A stretch of 64,000 bases of DNA, from the NCBI GenBank assembly GCA_014529385.2, contig CM043964.1:135161420-135225419 (forward strand), read 5' to 3'. The position numbers and the translations under genes are program-made. Positions within the stretch are counted from its first letter, which is position 1; every line of letters begins with the position of its first letter. The notes beneath the pieces were generated by a model. It was not told where the DNA came from. It was given only the letters and a program-made list of their open reading frames with translations, and made no database searches. This document shows, piece after piece, positions 48,665 to 60,950 of this stretch. Source of the DNA: Adiantum capillus-veneris. Taxonomy: Eukaryota > Streptophyta > Polypodiopsida > Polypodiales > Pteridaceae.

Positions 48665-50089
48665 CCATGCGTAGGGGGGAGAGAGAGTGAGAGAGAGGGA
48701 GAGAGAGAAAGAGAGTAGGAGATGAACAACATCTATCTACTAGTAAAGTTTTAGTACAATTTAGAGCTTAACATTATCATGGATGACAATAAAAGACAAG
48801 ACAATGGATTACACAAGATGAAGATAAGCAACATTAATCCTTATGCAATATGTGATTACATAGCAATGGGGGGCAACTATAAGGACCACTTGGGGTAGCA
48901 GTATATCAAATTTAAGGAATACTTGCAAAAATTACATCTCGTTACCTACCACCATCACATGTAAATGACATGTTAGTAAGTCCATGTGGATGTCAAAGTG
49001 TGCAATTACTTGTTATGGATGTCCACAAACATTCTAAAAAAAGCTTAAGTATACCACCCGAGAGGATTGGTTGGAAAGGTCTACATAAGATCCAAAAAAC
49101 TTCTTTGTGTGTCTGCCTATGCGTATATCTTTGGTCACCACCCTTATATAGTAGTAATCATCCTTTGCCGACTTTAGAAACAAAAGCTCACATGATACCA
49201 TTCCCTCTACAAGTGGTTTCTTGGGTGATGACAGGGAAAATAAAGGTAGAGGAAGAGGGGGTTATAAGAGATGGGTGAGTGGGGAGAATAATTACATTGA
49301 CACCCCACTCCTCCCTTACTAATATTTGTAGCCATCTCATTATGCATTGGATATTCCATGCCACGTATTGGATTTTTACGATAATTACCTTGTTTTGACC
49401 ATAGTGAGCTTTGTCTCAGTTAACTAGGGGTTGTGTTACATGGGTAGTGTGTGTGTGGCCCTCCATTATCCCACACATAGGATCCCCATTATACAATCAT
49501 TTGGAAGTTGTTTAAAGAAGATGAACCGTGAGAGGGTGCAAGCAAAAAGGCATTGGTATGAGTTTATTATGTGAGTAGTGAGTCCCAAATGCTCATTATG
49601 AGGAATACTCTCGTAGAATTTCTTAATATGCGTAGATATGAATATTTTAATAAGGTGAAATTGATTAAGAATAGCCATAGATAGTCTACAATCCACCAAC
49701 TTTGTATGGTAAGGTTATGGCATGGTAGGGATTTTCTGGTTAATCTCATGGCCCTATTCTTGAGTTGGGGCATACATGTCTTTTTTTTTGTTGCATAACT
49801 CACAATAGTGAGTAACGTTATATTAGCAAAACCAAAAAATACATGTTGAGCCCTGCTCAAAATCCCGAGCCAAGGCATCCAGACAAACATCAACATGCCA
49901 ATCCATGTATACCAAAACCAATAGATACATCCAAAAATCGAGCTTTATAGGGAGCCCTTACCTGAGCAACTAGACCTGATTGGCAAGGGACCCACCCTGC
50001 ATATCCGATCAAAGAAGAGGCTATCTAACCTTGGCTGCCACAAAAGTACTCCCATCTACCACATGCCAAAGCACCTGCTTTGAAGGAAA
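48136..50089. other. Non-coding DNA, no gene recognised
   Basis: Apart from the microsatellite at 48582-48663 nothing is recognisable. The 5' end of the LINE may extend a little into this interval. Confidence 0.45.
48582..48663. repeat. (CT)n(AT)n microsatellite
   Basis: About 37 bp of CT, then about 44 bp of AT. Confidence 0.97.
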
Positions 50090-50603
50090 CCACCAATAAA
50101 GCCGCAGAATGGGCGGGGGCCAAGGTCTCCATGACCGGCCCGCATGGGACTTAGGTCACCATCACCACCAACCAAAGCCAAGCCGATAGATTGTACTATA
50201 TCAGGCTATCAGGGTGAGCCAATCACCCACACTCTGCAACGTAAAAGGGCCAAAGGATGCCATCGGAAGAGCGAGTGTTGTCACCACCAAACTGTTCCCC
50301 CTTCGAACCATTTCCCCAATTTGCACAAGAGACGCAAAGCTTCACATCCTCCATGCCCTATGCAAGGCCTCGCATACATCATATCATCACGGTCATGATG
50401 GCGAGAGCTATCCTATTCCACTCATCTACATTCTTGCTTTTTCCAATCACAACAATAGTTTCCCTACTTTCTTGGATAATCTCTGAGAAGTTGGCTACAG
50501 AGAGATCCTTGTCGAACACTTGATAGTTCCTCACCTTCCAAATATGGTGGAAGAAGAAGAATCTAAAAACTTGAGTACATATAAGTAGTGTTTGGATTTT
50601 CAT
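50090..50603 (-). pseudogene. Possible LINE C-terminal fragment
   Basis: The minus-strand frame 50379-50603 contains FFFHHIWKVRNYQVFDKD, which resembles the zf-RVT region near the end of plant LINE proteins (W-x-x-R-N context). Further stop-ridden text follows to about 50090. It could equally be a tail of the neighbouring unidentified element. Confidence 0.3.
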
Positions 50604-50639
50604 CTCTTGGGGGGGATAATTCTTTTTTTTGCCATAAGG

Positions 50640-52375
50640 ATGGTAAATTTGGGAGTAACAACAAGATGCACCACATGTTATCTATCTAAAGCCAGTCTTG
50701 TGTATTTTATAGGTGGCCATTGGACATGGCAAAGGGAGACTTGTGTCACATGTATATGTGATAAGTGTTTCACAATCATTTTTTGCATAAGACTTACATC
50801 AAAAATACATTCTAGGAAGTCTTATCACATGTATATGTGGTAAGTGTTTCACAATCATTTTTTGTATGACTTACATAAAAAATACATTCTAGGAAGTCTT
50901 TCCCTTGTAGTCTTTATAAGGCCATATTTCCATAAAATGTTTGCAGATAAATACAAGGTTATTTTGGGGCTTATCTAGGGAATTAATGGAATTATCTTTT
51001 TTAAGGTCTTTAGACATGCCATTGTGCTTTGTGAAATTGTCATGGCCATCCTTAAGGGGCAGAAACAAGGCGCAATACTTCCCAAAAAGGGTATGTATGA
51101 CAATATGGTTTAGCCCATTGGGTATTATAATCAGCCCCATATCAATGGTATCCTTCAATACCCTTGTAAGTTCATATGTTGCATGACTTGAATTCAAGGG
51201 AAGAGATGGAGTATGGTTCACTCCATAATCAAGGATATTTTGCAAGTATTTAGGTGTCTAAGTGTAACTGCATGGCCAAACTTATGATCAAATCCTTCTT
51301 GAAGCTGGTAGAAATTGCATTCCCATTTATTATGTGATGTAAATACATCCTTTGGATTACATATGAGAGATTTAAGGGATGGATCATGTGAACATACATT
51401 GATCCCAGACATTTGAACATTTGATATTAAGTGCAAAACAGAATAGACCAAAAAATCCTTACGAGTTTTGATTTCTAGGCAAGGGTTGACACACTGAATA
51501 TAGATAAAGGGGGAGTCATGTTTCTTACATCTTGGGAGAAAAAACTTTTGACCAGTGAGGTTTGTATAAACATGCATTGTTTGTCAAGGAGAGATGTAGC
51601 AGTGGGGATGCATGCTAAAGTAAAGGCTTGTTTGGACCTATGGGTTGATTGGTCAAAGGATTGAGTGAGGGGTGATAGGTGTAGGATATAGGGTATGCCA
51701 GCATCCTATAGAGTCTACAAGGGATGAGGTTTTCTAGTGTGAGAGGCATGTGGAGATACAAAGATAGAGTGCCTTCCTGGGTTCTTCCTTCCATTCTCCC
51801 TCTATTTGGCTCCTTATTTCAAAACTTTGCTCTTTTGCATAGGCAATGGTTTGTTTGATGAAGACATCCACATTAGAGAGGCTCCCCTCATCTAGCTCAT
51901 TTGGGATGAAAGCACTAGATAAAGTAGTTGGAGGGGAGAGAGATAGAGAACGTGCACCTTGAAGCATTGGATTTTTTATTTAGCTTATAAGAAGTTCATT
52001 CCATAGATTTTTACCATGGGCCTCCATGAAGCAGCACATGAGGTGGGGGGAGTTCTCAAGCCATTCCTTTTGTTTCCTGGCATCACCTTCAAGAATTGTC
52101 TCCAACAACTAGGTGGCAGTTTTTATTAGCATATCGATAGCAGGCATGGTATTCTCTATAGCTAGAGATTAGATTTTGAACTATGCAGATACATCAAGCA
52201 AAGTGAGCAGGAGTAACTCCGACCATCCATCTTCTTGTAAAGCCATAGTGTCTAGTTCAATCAATGTAGCATGAAAAGCCTTATCCTTTAGACATAGGAG
52301 TAAGCCTTGGCCTATTGAAGGAGGTGGGGGTAGCCTCCCATAGTATCCAAGTTGGACAAGGGCATTAGATCCCAT
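50640..52375 (-). pseudogene. Unidentified retroelement ORF, Penelope-like RT candidate
   Basis: Leftwards from 52375 a coding-like reading continues for about 1.7 kb, interrupted mostly by TAG/TAA and TGA stops of the kind expected from C-to-T decay. Segments include EGDARKQKEWLENSPHLMC, LTGQKFFLPRCKKHD, GFDHKFGHAVTLRHLN and YGVNHTPSLPLNSSHATYEL (51245-50889 region). SLDKPQNNLVFICKHFM (about 50940-51000) is followed, past a 79-bp duplication, by MATYKIHKTGFR.ITCGASC (about 50665-50725). An Asp-Lys segment before a V-x-I-C-K strand and a KIHK-x-x-x-R-x-I motif recall the N-terminal RT motifs of Penelope-like elements. The YxDD region is not visible. The family call is inference; what is seen is a decayed long ORF matching none of the LTR or LINE proteins in this window. 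Confidence 0.42.
50747..50900. repeat. Tandem duplication, 79-bp period
   Basis: CACATGTATATGTGRTAAGTG to CATTCTAGGAAGTCTT occurs twice, inside the unidentified retroelement ORF. Confidence 0.92.
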
Positions 52376-52490
52376 CCATCAATTCGTGTCAAATCAATAA
52401 AAAGAGTATCAAATTTGTGTCATTGTATCCCAGTTGGACAAGGGCATTAGATCCCATCCTTCAATTTGTGTCAAATCAATAAAAAGAGTA
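52343..52490. repeat. Tandem duplication, 82-bp period
   Basis: GTATCCMAGTTGGACAAGGG to AATAAAAAGAGTA occurs twice with few differences. Confidence 0.92.
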
Positions 52491-52560
52491 AGTGTCAAAG
52501 GTTAAAGATGTAAGTTTTACAAAAAAAAACTTACATCAAGAGTACCTCACACATATTGAC

Positions 52561-52565
<5 letters not shown>

Positions 52566-52649
<84 letters not shown>
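52566..52649. repeat. (CT)n microsatellite
   Basis: About 42 uninterrupted CT units. Confidence 0.97.
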
Positions 52650-53262
<613 letters not shown>

Positions 53263-53369
53263 TAATATGGCAATTAAGAAGAACCTATATATGTTTCTCT
53301 CTCGTATACCATGTTTAGATATAACTTTTGTAATGTGTCTGTGTATAGGCAGTAAGAAATATGCTAGCA

Positions 53370-53415
53370 CATTAAAGTTTATCTCAATGCTAGCACATCG
53401 AGATAAACTTTAATG
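53370..53415. repeat. Perfect 16-bp hairpin
   Basis: CATTAAAGTTTATCTC (53370-53385) and its exact reverse complement (53400-53415) flank a 14-nt loop. The loop repeats the ATGCTAGCACAT that precedes the left arm. Confidence 0.88.
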
Positions 53416-54761
53416 AAACCTAAGAATTCAAGGCATTTAAGAAATACAAGTTTATTCACCATTCCAATTCTACAAATGGTAATAGAAGCGTAGATGGTAC
53501 ATGTATGTAAAGAAAGTGCCAGCATTGTTACCCTCCACTGTCACAAAACATATGATTAGTCCTATAACTGGAAAGCAAGTGTCATGATATAAGAATAATT
53601 GTTATCCATGTCGACCTTACAACCTTGTACTAAGAAGGCACCTATTACCCCTCGTAGATTGGTTGTGCCAAGTGTGGTATATGTCGATGAGCAACTTAGA
53701 TAAGGTATCCACATTCATAATCTTTCACATAATTTTGTTGTAACTGAATAAATTCCATGTAGGTTATTTTTGTATTTCATTTTTTAAAATATTAAAGGCT
53801 ACCTATAAAAACCTTGTAGCATAAATGAAAACACTTTGGGTGTAAGGTATATAGAGCATACAAGCAACATTGAGGGTGCATGCAAGGAAGAAGGCAATGT
53901 TAAACCCAGATGGTGTGGTATAAGGACAACCTTTTCTATTGAGCATTGATAGAGAAAGCAACAACAATCTTGAGAGCACAAGCTCTTACTATAGAGAAGG
54001 GATTGTTTGAATGTGCTCGAGTGGAGTTGTTTTTGAGACAACTTGACTTGAGTTAGATATGCTAGTTATTGCCTTGCTAAAGTACAATTTAGCTCAATTG
54101 ATGATGTTTATGCTCATTTAAGCTTTTTTGCATGCATGAGTGTTGTTGTCGCTCTCTTGCCGCTTATGTGTCCCATGATGCTAGCTTGTTGATGATGTAT
54201 AAACTAATGCACATGGATTTGTGTATGAATTTTGTTTATTTTGTGCGGTGGTAGTTTCCCTTGGTTTATGAGCTTTTGATAGTTTATGTAGTGATCTTGC
54301 AGATAGGAATGTCATACTATTTGCTTGTTTGATTATGGTGCTTATTTGTACATATTGACTACTACTAGCAGTTAGTATCTTCCATCATGTGTACGATCAT
54401 TGTAGAAACTTCCATTTGTATAATATGTGGTATCTTCTTATGGCGGTTTCTTTGGCACATGTATGATCTTCTTTTGGCAGTTTCTTTGGCTCATTTGAAA
54501 CCTTTATGATGGTCATGGTGAGATTTTTCGCAGCCAAATGTAGGGAGCATTGGGACTCACACAAGGTGGATTGGGTACTACTCAACCACCCTTGTGTGAC
54601 CTAGCCATATGACATGTACATATGGGTATATGCGTTATGCCACATATGACATTGTTGTTTATCCTTAATGGCTTGTTAACCTTGCATTTAGAGCCTATGA
54701 AAACATGGCCAAACCTTTGCTGAATTGTGCTTTAACTCTTGTTTCTTATTGAGTGTCGGTT
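53416..54761. other. Non-coding DNA, no gene recognised
   Basis: AT-rich; short unrelated frames only. Confidence 0.5.
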
Positions 54762-54875
54762 ATGGATTCTCCGAATGAAAATACATTGTTTAATGTGGAA
54801 AAGTAAGATGGTAAGAATTTTTTAGATTGGAAAAATCGATTTTTGGATATTCTAATGCGAAATAAGGCAAGTTAA
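54762..54875 (+). pseudogene. Copia-type gag N-terminal fragment
   Basis: ATG at 54762 reads MDSPNENTLFNVEK, stop, DGKNFLDWKNRFLDILMRNK, the conserved start of a plant Ty1/copia gag (L-x-G-x-N-x-x-x-W). No LTR, primer-binding site or downstream pol is recognisable, so this is an isolated remnant unrelated to the copia at 15839-37314. Confidence 0.6.
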
Positions 54876-55470
54876 GAAAATAAGAACAGTAATTATAAGA
54901 CACGGTTGCTTGACCAATCACCCAATTTAGAAGAAGTGCAATGATTACCTTAATATTGCTCTCAATAAGAGTGATAATAAAAAGAGAGGGTTAAATGACC
55001 AAGGATTCTACTCAGACTTCGTGCAAATCTTGTTGGTTTTAAACAAGTGATTGCTATTTAGCACTTGTTTGATGCGGTTCGCACTCTACTTGGTGGCTAC
55101 CTTCTCTCTCTAGCTTCCCTCCTAATGATTGACCAAGCAACATGACCATGCAACTAGTCCCTTTATTGTCACCATGACACCATGATATTAACGCTTGTTA
55201 ATGTCCCTCTTTCTCTCTCAACACAACATGTGATAGGGAAAGAATGATCTAAATTGTGAGAAGTGGGTTGCGAGTTTACCACACAATCTCTATGTGTCTG
55301 TGTGCATAAAGGTGTCAAAGCTGCTTGCAAGCCTAGTATCCAGAACCTTGGATTTTTAGTGGGGGGGTGGGGTTTGGGTTACAAAGGTATCGATTGTCCA
55401 CTTTCCATGAGCCCTTACTAAAGATTGATGTTAATACAAAGTGTGGATTGCCATGCCAAGATTCAATCTT
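54876..55470. other. Non-coding DNA, no gene recognised
   Basis: Nothing recognisable. Confidence 0.45.
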
Positions 55471-55485
55471 GGGACCCATATCTTT

Positions 55486-55689
55486 TATTTTTTTAATAGA
55501 TAGAGTAGAACTTGAAATTACAACTCACACACCTGACTCCGTGAGGTGGAGCATCTCAGCCGGATAAGGTTGGCCAACCCATCATATGGACCAGGGGGGA
55601 ACAACCCCTAAGGACTTCATGTCACACGAGCTGTCAAGGAGGTTTGAACCCAAGACCTTAGACGAGTGCTAGCTTAGTTGATAGAGCAA
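55486..55689 (-). mobile_element. tRNA-derived SINE-like insertion
   Basis: The 15-bp direct repeat GGGACCCATATCTTT flanks the insertion (55471-55485 and 55690-55704). On the minus strand the insert starts TTGCTCTATCAACTAAG (weak A-box at 55673-55683) and has a good B-box GGTTCAAACC (55641-55650) about 40 nt from the start. It ends in an A-rich tail (TATTAAAAAAAATA at 55486-55500). Length (204 bp), box spacing, tail and long target duplication together are the SINE signature. RNA polymerase III would read it on the minus strand. Confidence 0.78.
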
Positions 55690-56209
55690 GGGACCCATAT
55701 CTTTCCACTCATATACTCTCTTCTTCACTCTGACAGACTTTTATGGTAGCTCAAAGCAATCAAACCCATTGTTTATGTTTAATTTTCAATCTGGTCGAGC
55801 CTGCCCTTGCCCACACATCAAAACGGTCCCCATTTTCACTGGGTCACCCTCACCCCATGAAAATGGTCCCAAAGTTGGACTTTCATTGGTCGCCTTCCCC
55901 ACATCCCCACATTTTCATGAAGTGCGGAATCTTTCATCAGTCCACATCGGCAAGCATGAGCTACTAGATTTTTTACGCTAGTGATTCGGTTTGCGCGCAG
56001 GCACACACAAATTATTCTGTAATCAGAAATCTACCGCCGGCAATCGCGTTCCTGCTAGAAAGCTTTCAATCTGTTGCTCAGTTGGGCTTCCAGCAGCCGT
56101 AGCGGCCTCTTTGCAAGCAGAAAAACAGAGCTCTGATTTAAATTTCGTTGAACTATTCCTTGCGTACGCTCCTAGAGCCGCCCTTTGCAATCACTCGTGA
56201 GCTCTTGCA

Positions 56210-56368
56210 ATGCGATCTATTGTTAAACGTTCTGTCGGGAAGATTTTCTTTGCTCCCTTCCTTCACCTGGCTCAGAAGAAGGGTTTCATGCTACATCTCT
56301 TGCATTTTCTGTTGATGGTGGCTCTTAGCTTTGGCGATGTTGGAGGCGACTTCAGTGGATGCGGTTAA
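56210..56368 (+). CDS. Possible first coding exon or uORF (52 codons)
   Basis: ATG at 56210 follows 250 bp of relatively CpG-rich, leader-like sequence. The frame begins MRSIVKRSVGKIFFAPFLHL, basic and hydrophobic like an organellar or secretory N-terminus, with a hydrophobic stretch (MLHLLHFLLMVALSF). It ends at TAA 56366, just after a weak GT. It may be a uORF or the start of the gene whose later exon is at 57721. No family is recognised. Confidence 0.25.
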   Translation: MRSIVKRSVGKIFFAPFLHLAQKKGFMLHLLHFLLMVALSFGDVGGDFSGCG

Positions 56369-56599
56369 GTTTAGAGGCTTTTTCAAATCTGGTGGCACGA
56401 CTGGTGGTTGGCTTGGCCCATAAGTAACTTCAAAAGAAAAGGCGCTCTCTTTCATTAGCCGACAAAATTGTACTTTGTTTGTTGAGTTGAGTGCTTCGAC
56501 TGCAAGTAGCTTCTGTCTGCAGACAAAAGAAAGGAGAGGGAAGGAAAATCAGCTGCAGCCGGACAGCGCATTGGAGTTTTCTGCGCAAGCATCATCTTC

Positions 56600-56908
56600 G
56601 TGATTCCCTGCAGATCTAAGGTTGGTCTTTCATCATCTGGCATGCATGAGATCAGTCAATGGTGTTATGAATCAACAATCTCTTGCCATTCTTTGGATCG
56701 CAGCATTGACACCTTCAAGTGGCAAAAGGTTGGATGCAGCCAATCTGGACTCCTTAATGGTTGCAAGGTTAGGAGGAAAATGAATGTGAGGGTTATTAAA
56801 GAAACAAAGATATTAAGCAAGCTGTATATTATCAGGGATGCAAAGTATACAAGGCTCAGGTGTTGTGCTAAAAAAAATACAGCCATTTTCTTGGCTGTAC
56901 GGATGTAG
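56600..56908 (+). CDS. Unrecognised open frame, possible exon
   Basis: A frame of about 100 codons with normal composition (ISQWCYESTISCHSLDRS, VGCSQSGLLNGCKVRRKMN). A TCTGTCTGCAG acceptor-like sequence lies about 80 bp upstream (ends 56521). No domain recognised. Confidence 0.2.
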   Translation: MIPCRSKVGLSSSGMHEISQWCYESTISCHSLDRSIDTFKWQKVGCSQSGLLNGCKVRRKMNVRVIKETKILSKLYIIRDAKYTRLRCCAKKNTAIFLAVRM

Positions 56909-57720
56909 CAGCTTTTTTTCCTCTTGTAATCTTTTGTTGTTTTTTAAACTTCCGATGGGGTTGGCCATGAGCATGAATTTGTTTTGAATTTCCCTTGCGG
57001 TCTTCTGAAGCGCCATTTATTATTGCTCACGAAGAGTGTTTGAAGCCTCACTGGGTTTGAGTTAGATTGGCTATGTAAAGCTTGATTGGAGGGCTACAGT
57101 GAAGTTGAGAACTAGTTCTTCACCAACCTAGGTTGAGTATTATTCAAGCTAGGCTTCCACTCAGTATGACAAACACATAGGCCACATTCTCATACACGTT
57201 AATATCTACTTTCCTTTTGAAAGCTCCTTTTGAGCTTCCAAAGGAGGGGACTGAGAAAGCCTTTCCAATGGCCTTTGGTCTAGCAATGAGTTCAAGAGTT
57301 AATTAGGGGTGTCTTCTTAGCTGTTGTGTTTTTGAATCATGTATTTTTGCCAAACTTCTGTTTTCTTACTCGTTGTAAACGTGGACCAATTGTGTGGAAG
57401 CCTTTCTTTATCACCAGCATCATTGTAGACAAATCAATATGTGGGTTTACACTTGGAACACTTGTAATTCCATTATTATCAGAGGCTGTTTCAATTTTCA
57501 GCAGTATTAACTTGTACGGATGATCTTGTTATAGTTTGTAACGTGCATGGAGTTGGGTCTTGTGATCAGCTCTTTTATAGATGAGCCATTGATTCCATTT
57601 TACATTGCAAGTTTAGCTCTCAGGTGTTAGTGCATAGCCATGTAGATTTTTTTTCTGAGACTTTGAAAACGAGAATTCTTGTTTTACCAAGAACTTTTGT
57701 TTACTTATGCAGATCTAAAC

Positions 57721-57994
57721 ATGGGAGATGCTTCATTAGAGGCACCTGCTTTTCAGTTGCTTCAAGCTAAGCAAGCAGCGGATGCATCTGTTGGAGATTG
57801 TACGAAGGGCAATTTAGAAGAAGATTGTGTTTCAAGTGTCGAGAAGGAAGATCCATCGGAGGTGCTGAGCTTCAAGCATGCAGCAGATACACCTGTTGGA
57901 GATGTTACGAAGAGCAATTCAGAAGAGGACTATGCTTCAAGTGTCAAAAAGGAAGGTCCATCAGAGGTTCTGAGCAGTGCGATCAATTTTCAAC
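57721..57994 (+). CDS. Possible host exon with a 35-codon in-frame duplication
   Basis: An acceptor-like TTACTTATGCAG ends at 57712, 8 nt before the ATG. The frame MGDASLEAPAFQLLQA is followed by two consecutive 105-bp units (57769-57873 and 57874-57978) encoding acidic, Ser/Lys-rich repeats (AADASVGDCTKGNLEED and AADTPVGDVTKSNSEED). A GTATGC donor-like site follows at about 57995; without splicing the frame runs to 58104. The exact 105-bp period keeps frame, which favours coding. Function unknown, probably a disordered region. Confidence 0.35.
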
Positions 57995-60182
57995 GTATGC
58001 ATGCTCAATGTCTTTTGCAGTTTCGACTATTTTCTTTAAGTTGTTGCAAATTAAGTGAAGCATTTAGATGCAAATACATCCCTGTGGGTATCTGTCTTTT
58101 GTAGCGCAACGTGTCTCGTAGGAGATTGTTCTTTGTAGAATTCTGCGGTAATTTTGGATTGTGATGGTATCGTTTTTCCACGTGTATGTGTACCTACAAA
58201 TCAAAGTTTCACAATTCTTTTCAATGGTCTGCGAATAATCTGCTGATTTCTGCCCAAAGACATCGTAGAGTGATGATGTGGCAGCCGCAACGGCTGGCCA
58301 GACGATGACTTGACTGCCCCGGTACACTTGGACAGGCTGTACGCGCACAACGTCATGTAGCGGACTGCGTTGGCAACCATTCTATGCAGATGCTTTTTGG
58401 GTGTCTTCCTACATGGGATGAAGTCAACCAGTTGCTCTTATTGACAGAGTTGTTTTTAGCATTGACAGAGTTGTTTTTAGCAGTTGCTTCGTGCTTGCTC
58501 TTAGCAGTCCAGAGCTAAATTAACAAGGCCAGCGCGCCTACTGTATTCACATTTTTGAGTGGCTTCATGAGTCACAGAGCAGTTGTACTCTTTTGCTCTT
58601 TATTGCTACAGTAAAGAAAAACCGCCAGGGACCTGTTGTCAAGACTTCTCAGAGGGGGAATATGCCTCTTGTGCTTGTGCAGGTGTTGTCGTTTTGACTT
58701 CCGATTTTATGGGATAGACATCTGACTCACCTCCCAGCCATAGACACGAATTGGCACAGTGACACCACGTTGGCCCCTAAGGTTGGCGCCCCTTTCGGTA
58801 TTCCTTTATTCAATTAGCTTTGGAGAAAAATCTGTAATACCCTACTTGCTGTCCCACTTTTATTGGGCTGAAAATGGCCTATTCTAGCCCAATTTCGGTA
58901 GCATAACTGCTGTAGGAGGCTTCACAAACAAAATCCCCATGACATAGGTGACTTTCCAGGTGCATTAGAGCACTTTTCTAAACTTAGCGAGAAATTACAG
59001 CAAGCTGAATTCTCTGTTTTCGGCCTCTAAAATGCATCAAAACACCTGCACATCAATTCCCTAGCTTCCTCAAAGCTCCTAATACTATTAGGGATCAAAA
59101 AGGGTCAAAACCCTACTTGCAAAAATACACAGCAGGCTGTAATTCCTTGTTTTGGCCTCCGTTTTGCGTGCCGGTCGAATCCGTAGCAAGCCTTCGAGCT
59201 CCCGCACTTGTAGGGCTAGTTGCCCTTTGAGTTGGACGAGATTTCTCTCGAGAAATCTCTCTGAATCAACCTGTACCTGCGGGGGATTATCAATTAGCTA
59301 ACCCGGCACCTGTGCAAGAGGCTCTTGCCTTGGCAATCATGCATAAACCCACACTACTGTACATACAAATGAGTAGCCCTTGAGCTGTGCATCACGTATC
59401 TGTATTCAAAAGGGGAGAGGGTGCACGAGAGTGGAATCATCGTGCTACATAGAACAAGGGAGAAGGCAAGCTTTGATCACCTGCACCCACACCCACTACT
59501 CACACACACAGTAGTTCACAATGAAGAAGCAGCAGCCCAAAATCAGCCTCCTCTCAAAATTGGGCACCCCAAGTTGATGTGGCTTGTAGATTGGCTCACA
59601 GTCCGCCGCACGTGTCCAATTTGCCCCTTTTGAGTTGATTTCCTAGTATCCACCAACTTATAGAGTGTCGCACGGGGCCTAAATGACTCTGAACTGAGCC
59701 TAGCCACCCTTTTACCACTTGGATTTCAGTGCCGATTGGCGACCTGCCCTTCACTGTTGCAGGTGAAATTCTCGGCCATCGGTCGTTTCACATTGGCCAT
59801 ACAGTGTCCGGCTATTTGTGACTTCAAAAAGAGGGTCCCAAAAATCAAATAAAAATCAGGGGAAAGAAACCAATAACTAAGGTTAATGGTTGTCACAGCC
59901 TTGTGACACAATCCTTGGCAAGATTGTCACAAAGGGATGACATGGCATTACCACCTGGACAATCTGGGAGATAAAAAATGAATTTGTAAGTTACAACCCA
60001 ACTTATGGTACCCCGTCCGAAGGGGCCACAAGGACAAAAGGATTGCGCAGAAATTATGCTGAGGTGTACGGACGACCCTCTGTAGAAATGCTTCCTCTTA
60101 GAATAAAACATCGGTTCATCGGAGTTCGAACTCTTAGAAGAGGATGAAGTCTCCTCCGAGCTATTAAATATTTCCGAGATTT
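57995..60182. other. Non-coding DNA, no gene recognised
   Basis: Contains a perfect palindrome at 59238-59259 (GAGATTTCTC, TC, GAGAAATCTC) and an isolated TGTAATACCC at 58832 that resembles an LTR start but has no partner. Short frames only. Confidence 0.4.
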
Positions 60183-60930
60183 TCAGTGGGATCTACTTTT
60201 CTTGGCCTTCTTCTTGTTCTTTCCGTGTCTTTGGATCTTTCGTCGTTTCTTGTCCTCATTGGAATCAGAAGAGGAAGAGCTGTTGGAACTATCAGAAGAG
60301 GATGAGGACGAACTGGACACACCTGCAAAGCGTACATGCTTCTTTGTTTTTCGTGTGTTTGCAAAAGTAGACTTATGACCCAAATAGCCCAGATAGTCTG
60401 TTGATTGGCTGTGCTCGTTTGATTGCTTCTTGGTCTTCAAGAGTCGGTTGACTCGTCTGTCGACTACGTCGTCAAGGTCATCTTCAGTGTACATCCGCGA
60501 AACGGGAGCTTTCTTCAAAGCTGACTTCAAAGCTGAATTGATGGCCGCCATCGAGAATGCATCTCATCAATCGGGTGCCGGGTCAAAAATGTCGCGTATT
60601 GGGGATCTTTAGAATAATAGAGCATTTGTGGAGCGCAGGCATCAACCTGCTGTTGATTTGTTCATAATCTGTGGGTCGGGGTGGCCCGTACTCTTCTTCT
60701 GAATCTCTTGAAGGTGGCTGACATACGTTTGAATCTTCCGTGCTTTCTCCCAACCCGAAGTTGTCAGGTGGGTTGTTCTGATCCTTGCGGGATTCGTCGA
60801 CTGAATCCTTGTATGTCGCGATAGAATGGATCGGATTCTCTTGGTGTAAGGTGCAGCGGAATGAATGTTTGAACTTTGCTCAAGATGAGTGCTCCGAATT
60901 GTGCTCAAGGTTCCTTTAGGTCTCATGGAA
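60183..60930 (-). pseudogene. Retroelement gag-like region
   Basis: Two minus-strand frames. The right one (60642-60926) has HSAAPYTKRIRSILSRHTR, TSGWEKARKIQTYVSHLQE. The left one (60183-60551) begins MAAINSALKSALKKAPVSRM, then YTEDDLDDVVDRRVNRLLK, and ends in a long Ser tract and a basic tail (KKRRKIQRHGKNKKKAKK). Stops separate them. Composition and a helical acidic segment before a Ser/Lys-rich tail fit an LTR-element gag, but I see no zinc knuckle or protease. Confidence 0.4.
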
Positions 60931-60950
60931 GGGAGAGCCTTCCGTTCTTA

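Noticed and set aside
55640-55690. Genuine tRNA gene from the A-box/B-box-like sequences
   Set aside because: No cloverleaf with anticodon and acceptor stems; the target duplication and tail make a SINE the better reading.
58832-58860. TGTAATACCC as the start of another gypsy LTR
   Set aside because: No partner repeat, primer-binding site or convincing polypurine tract in the window.
59238-59259. Palindrome GAGATTTCTC-TC-GAGAAATCTC as a terminator or operator
   Set aside because: No adjacent gene or T-tract; may be chance or a small inverted duplication.
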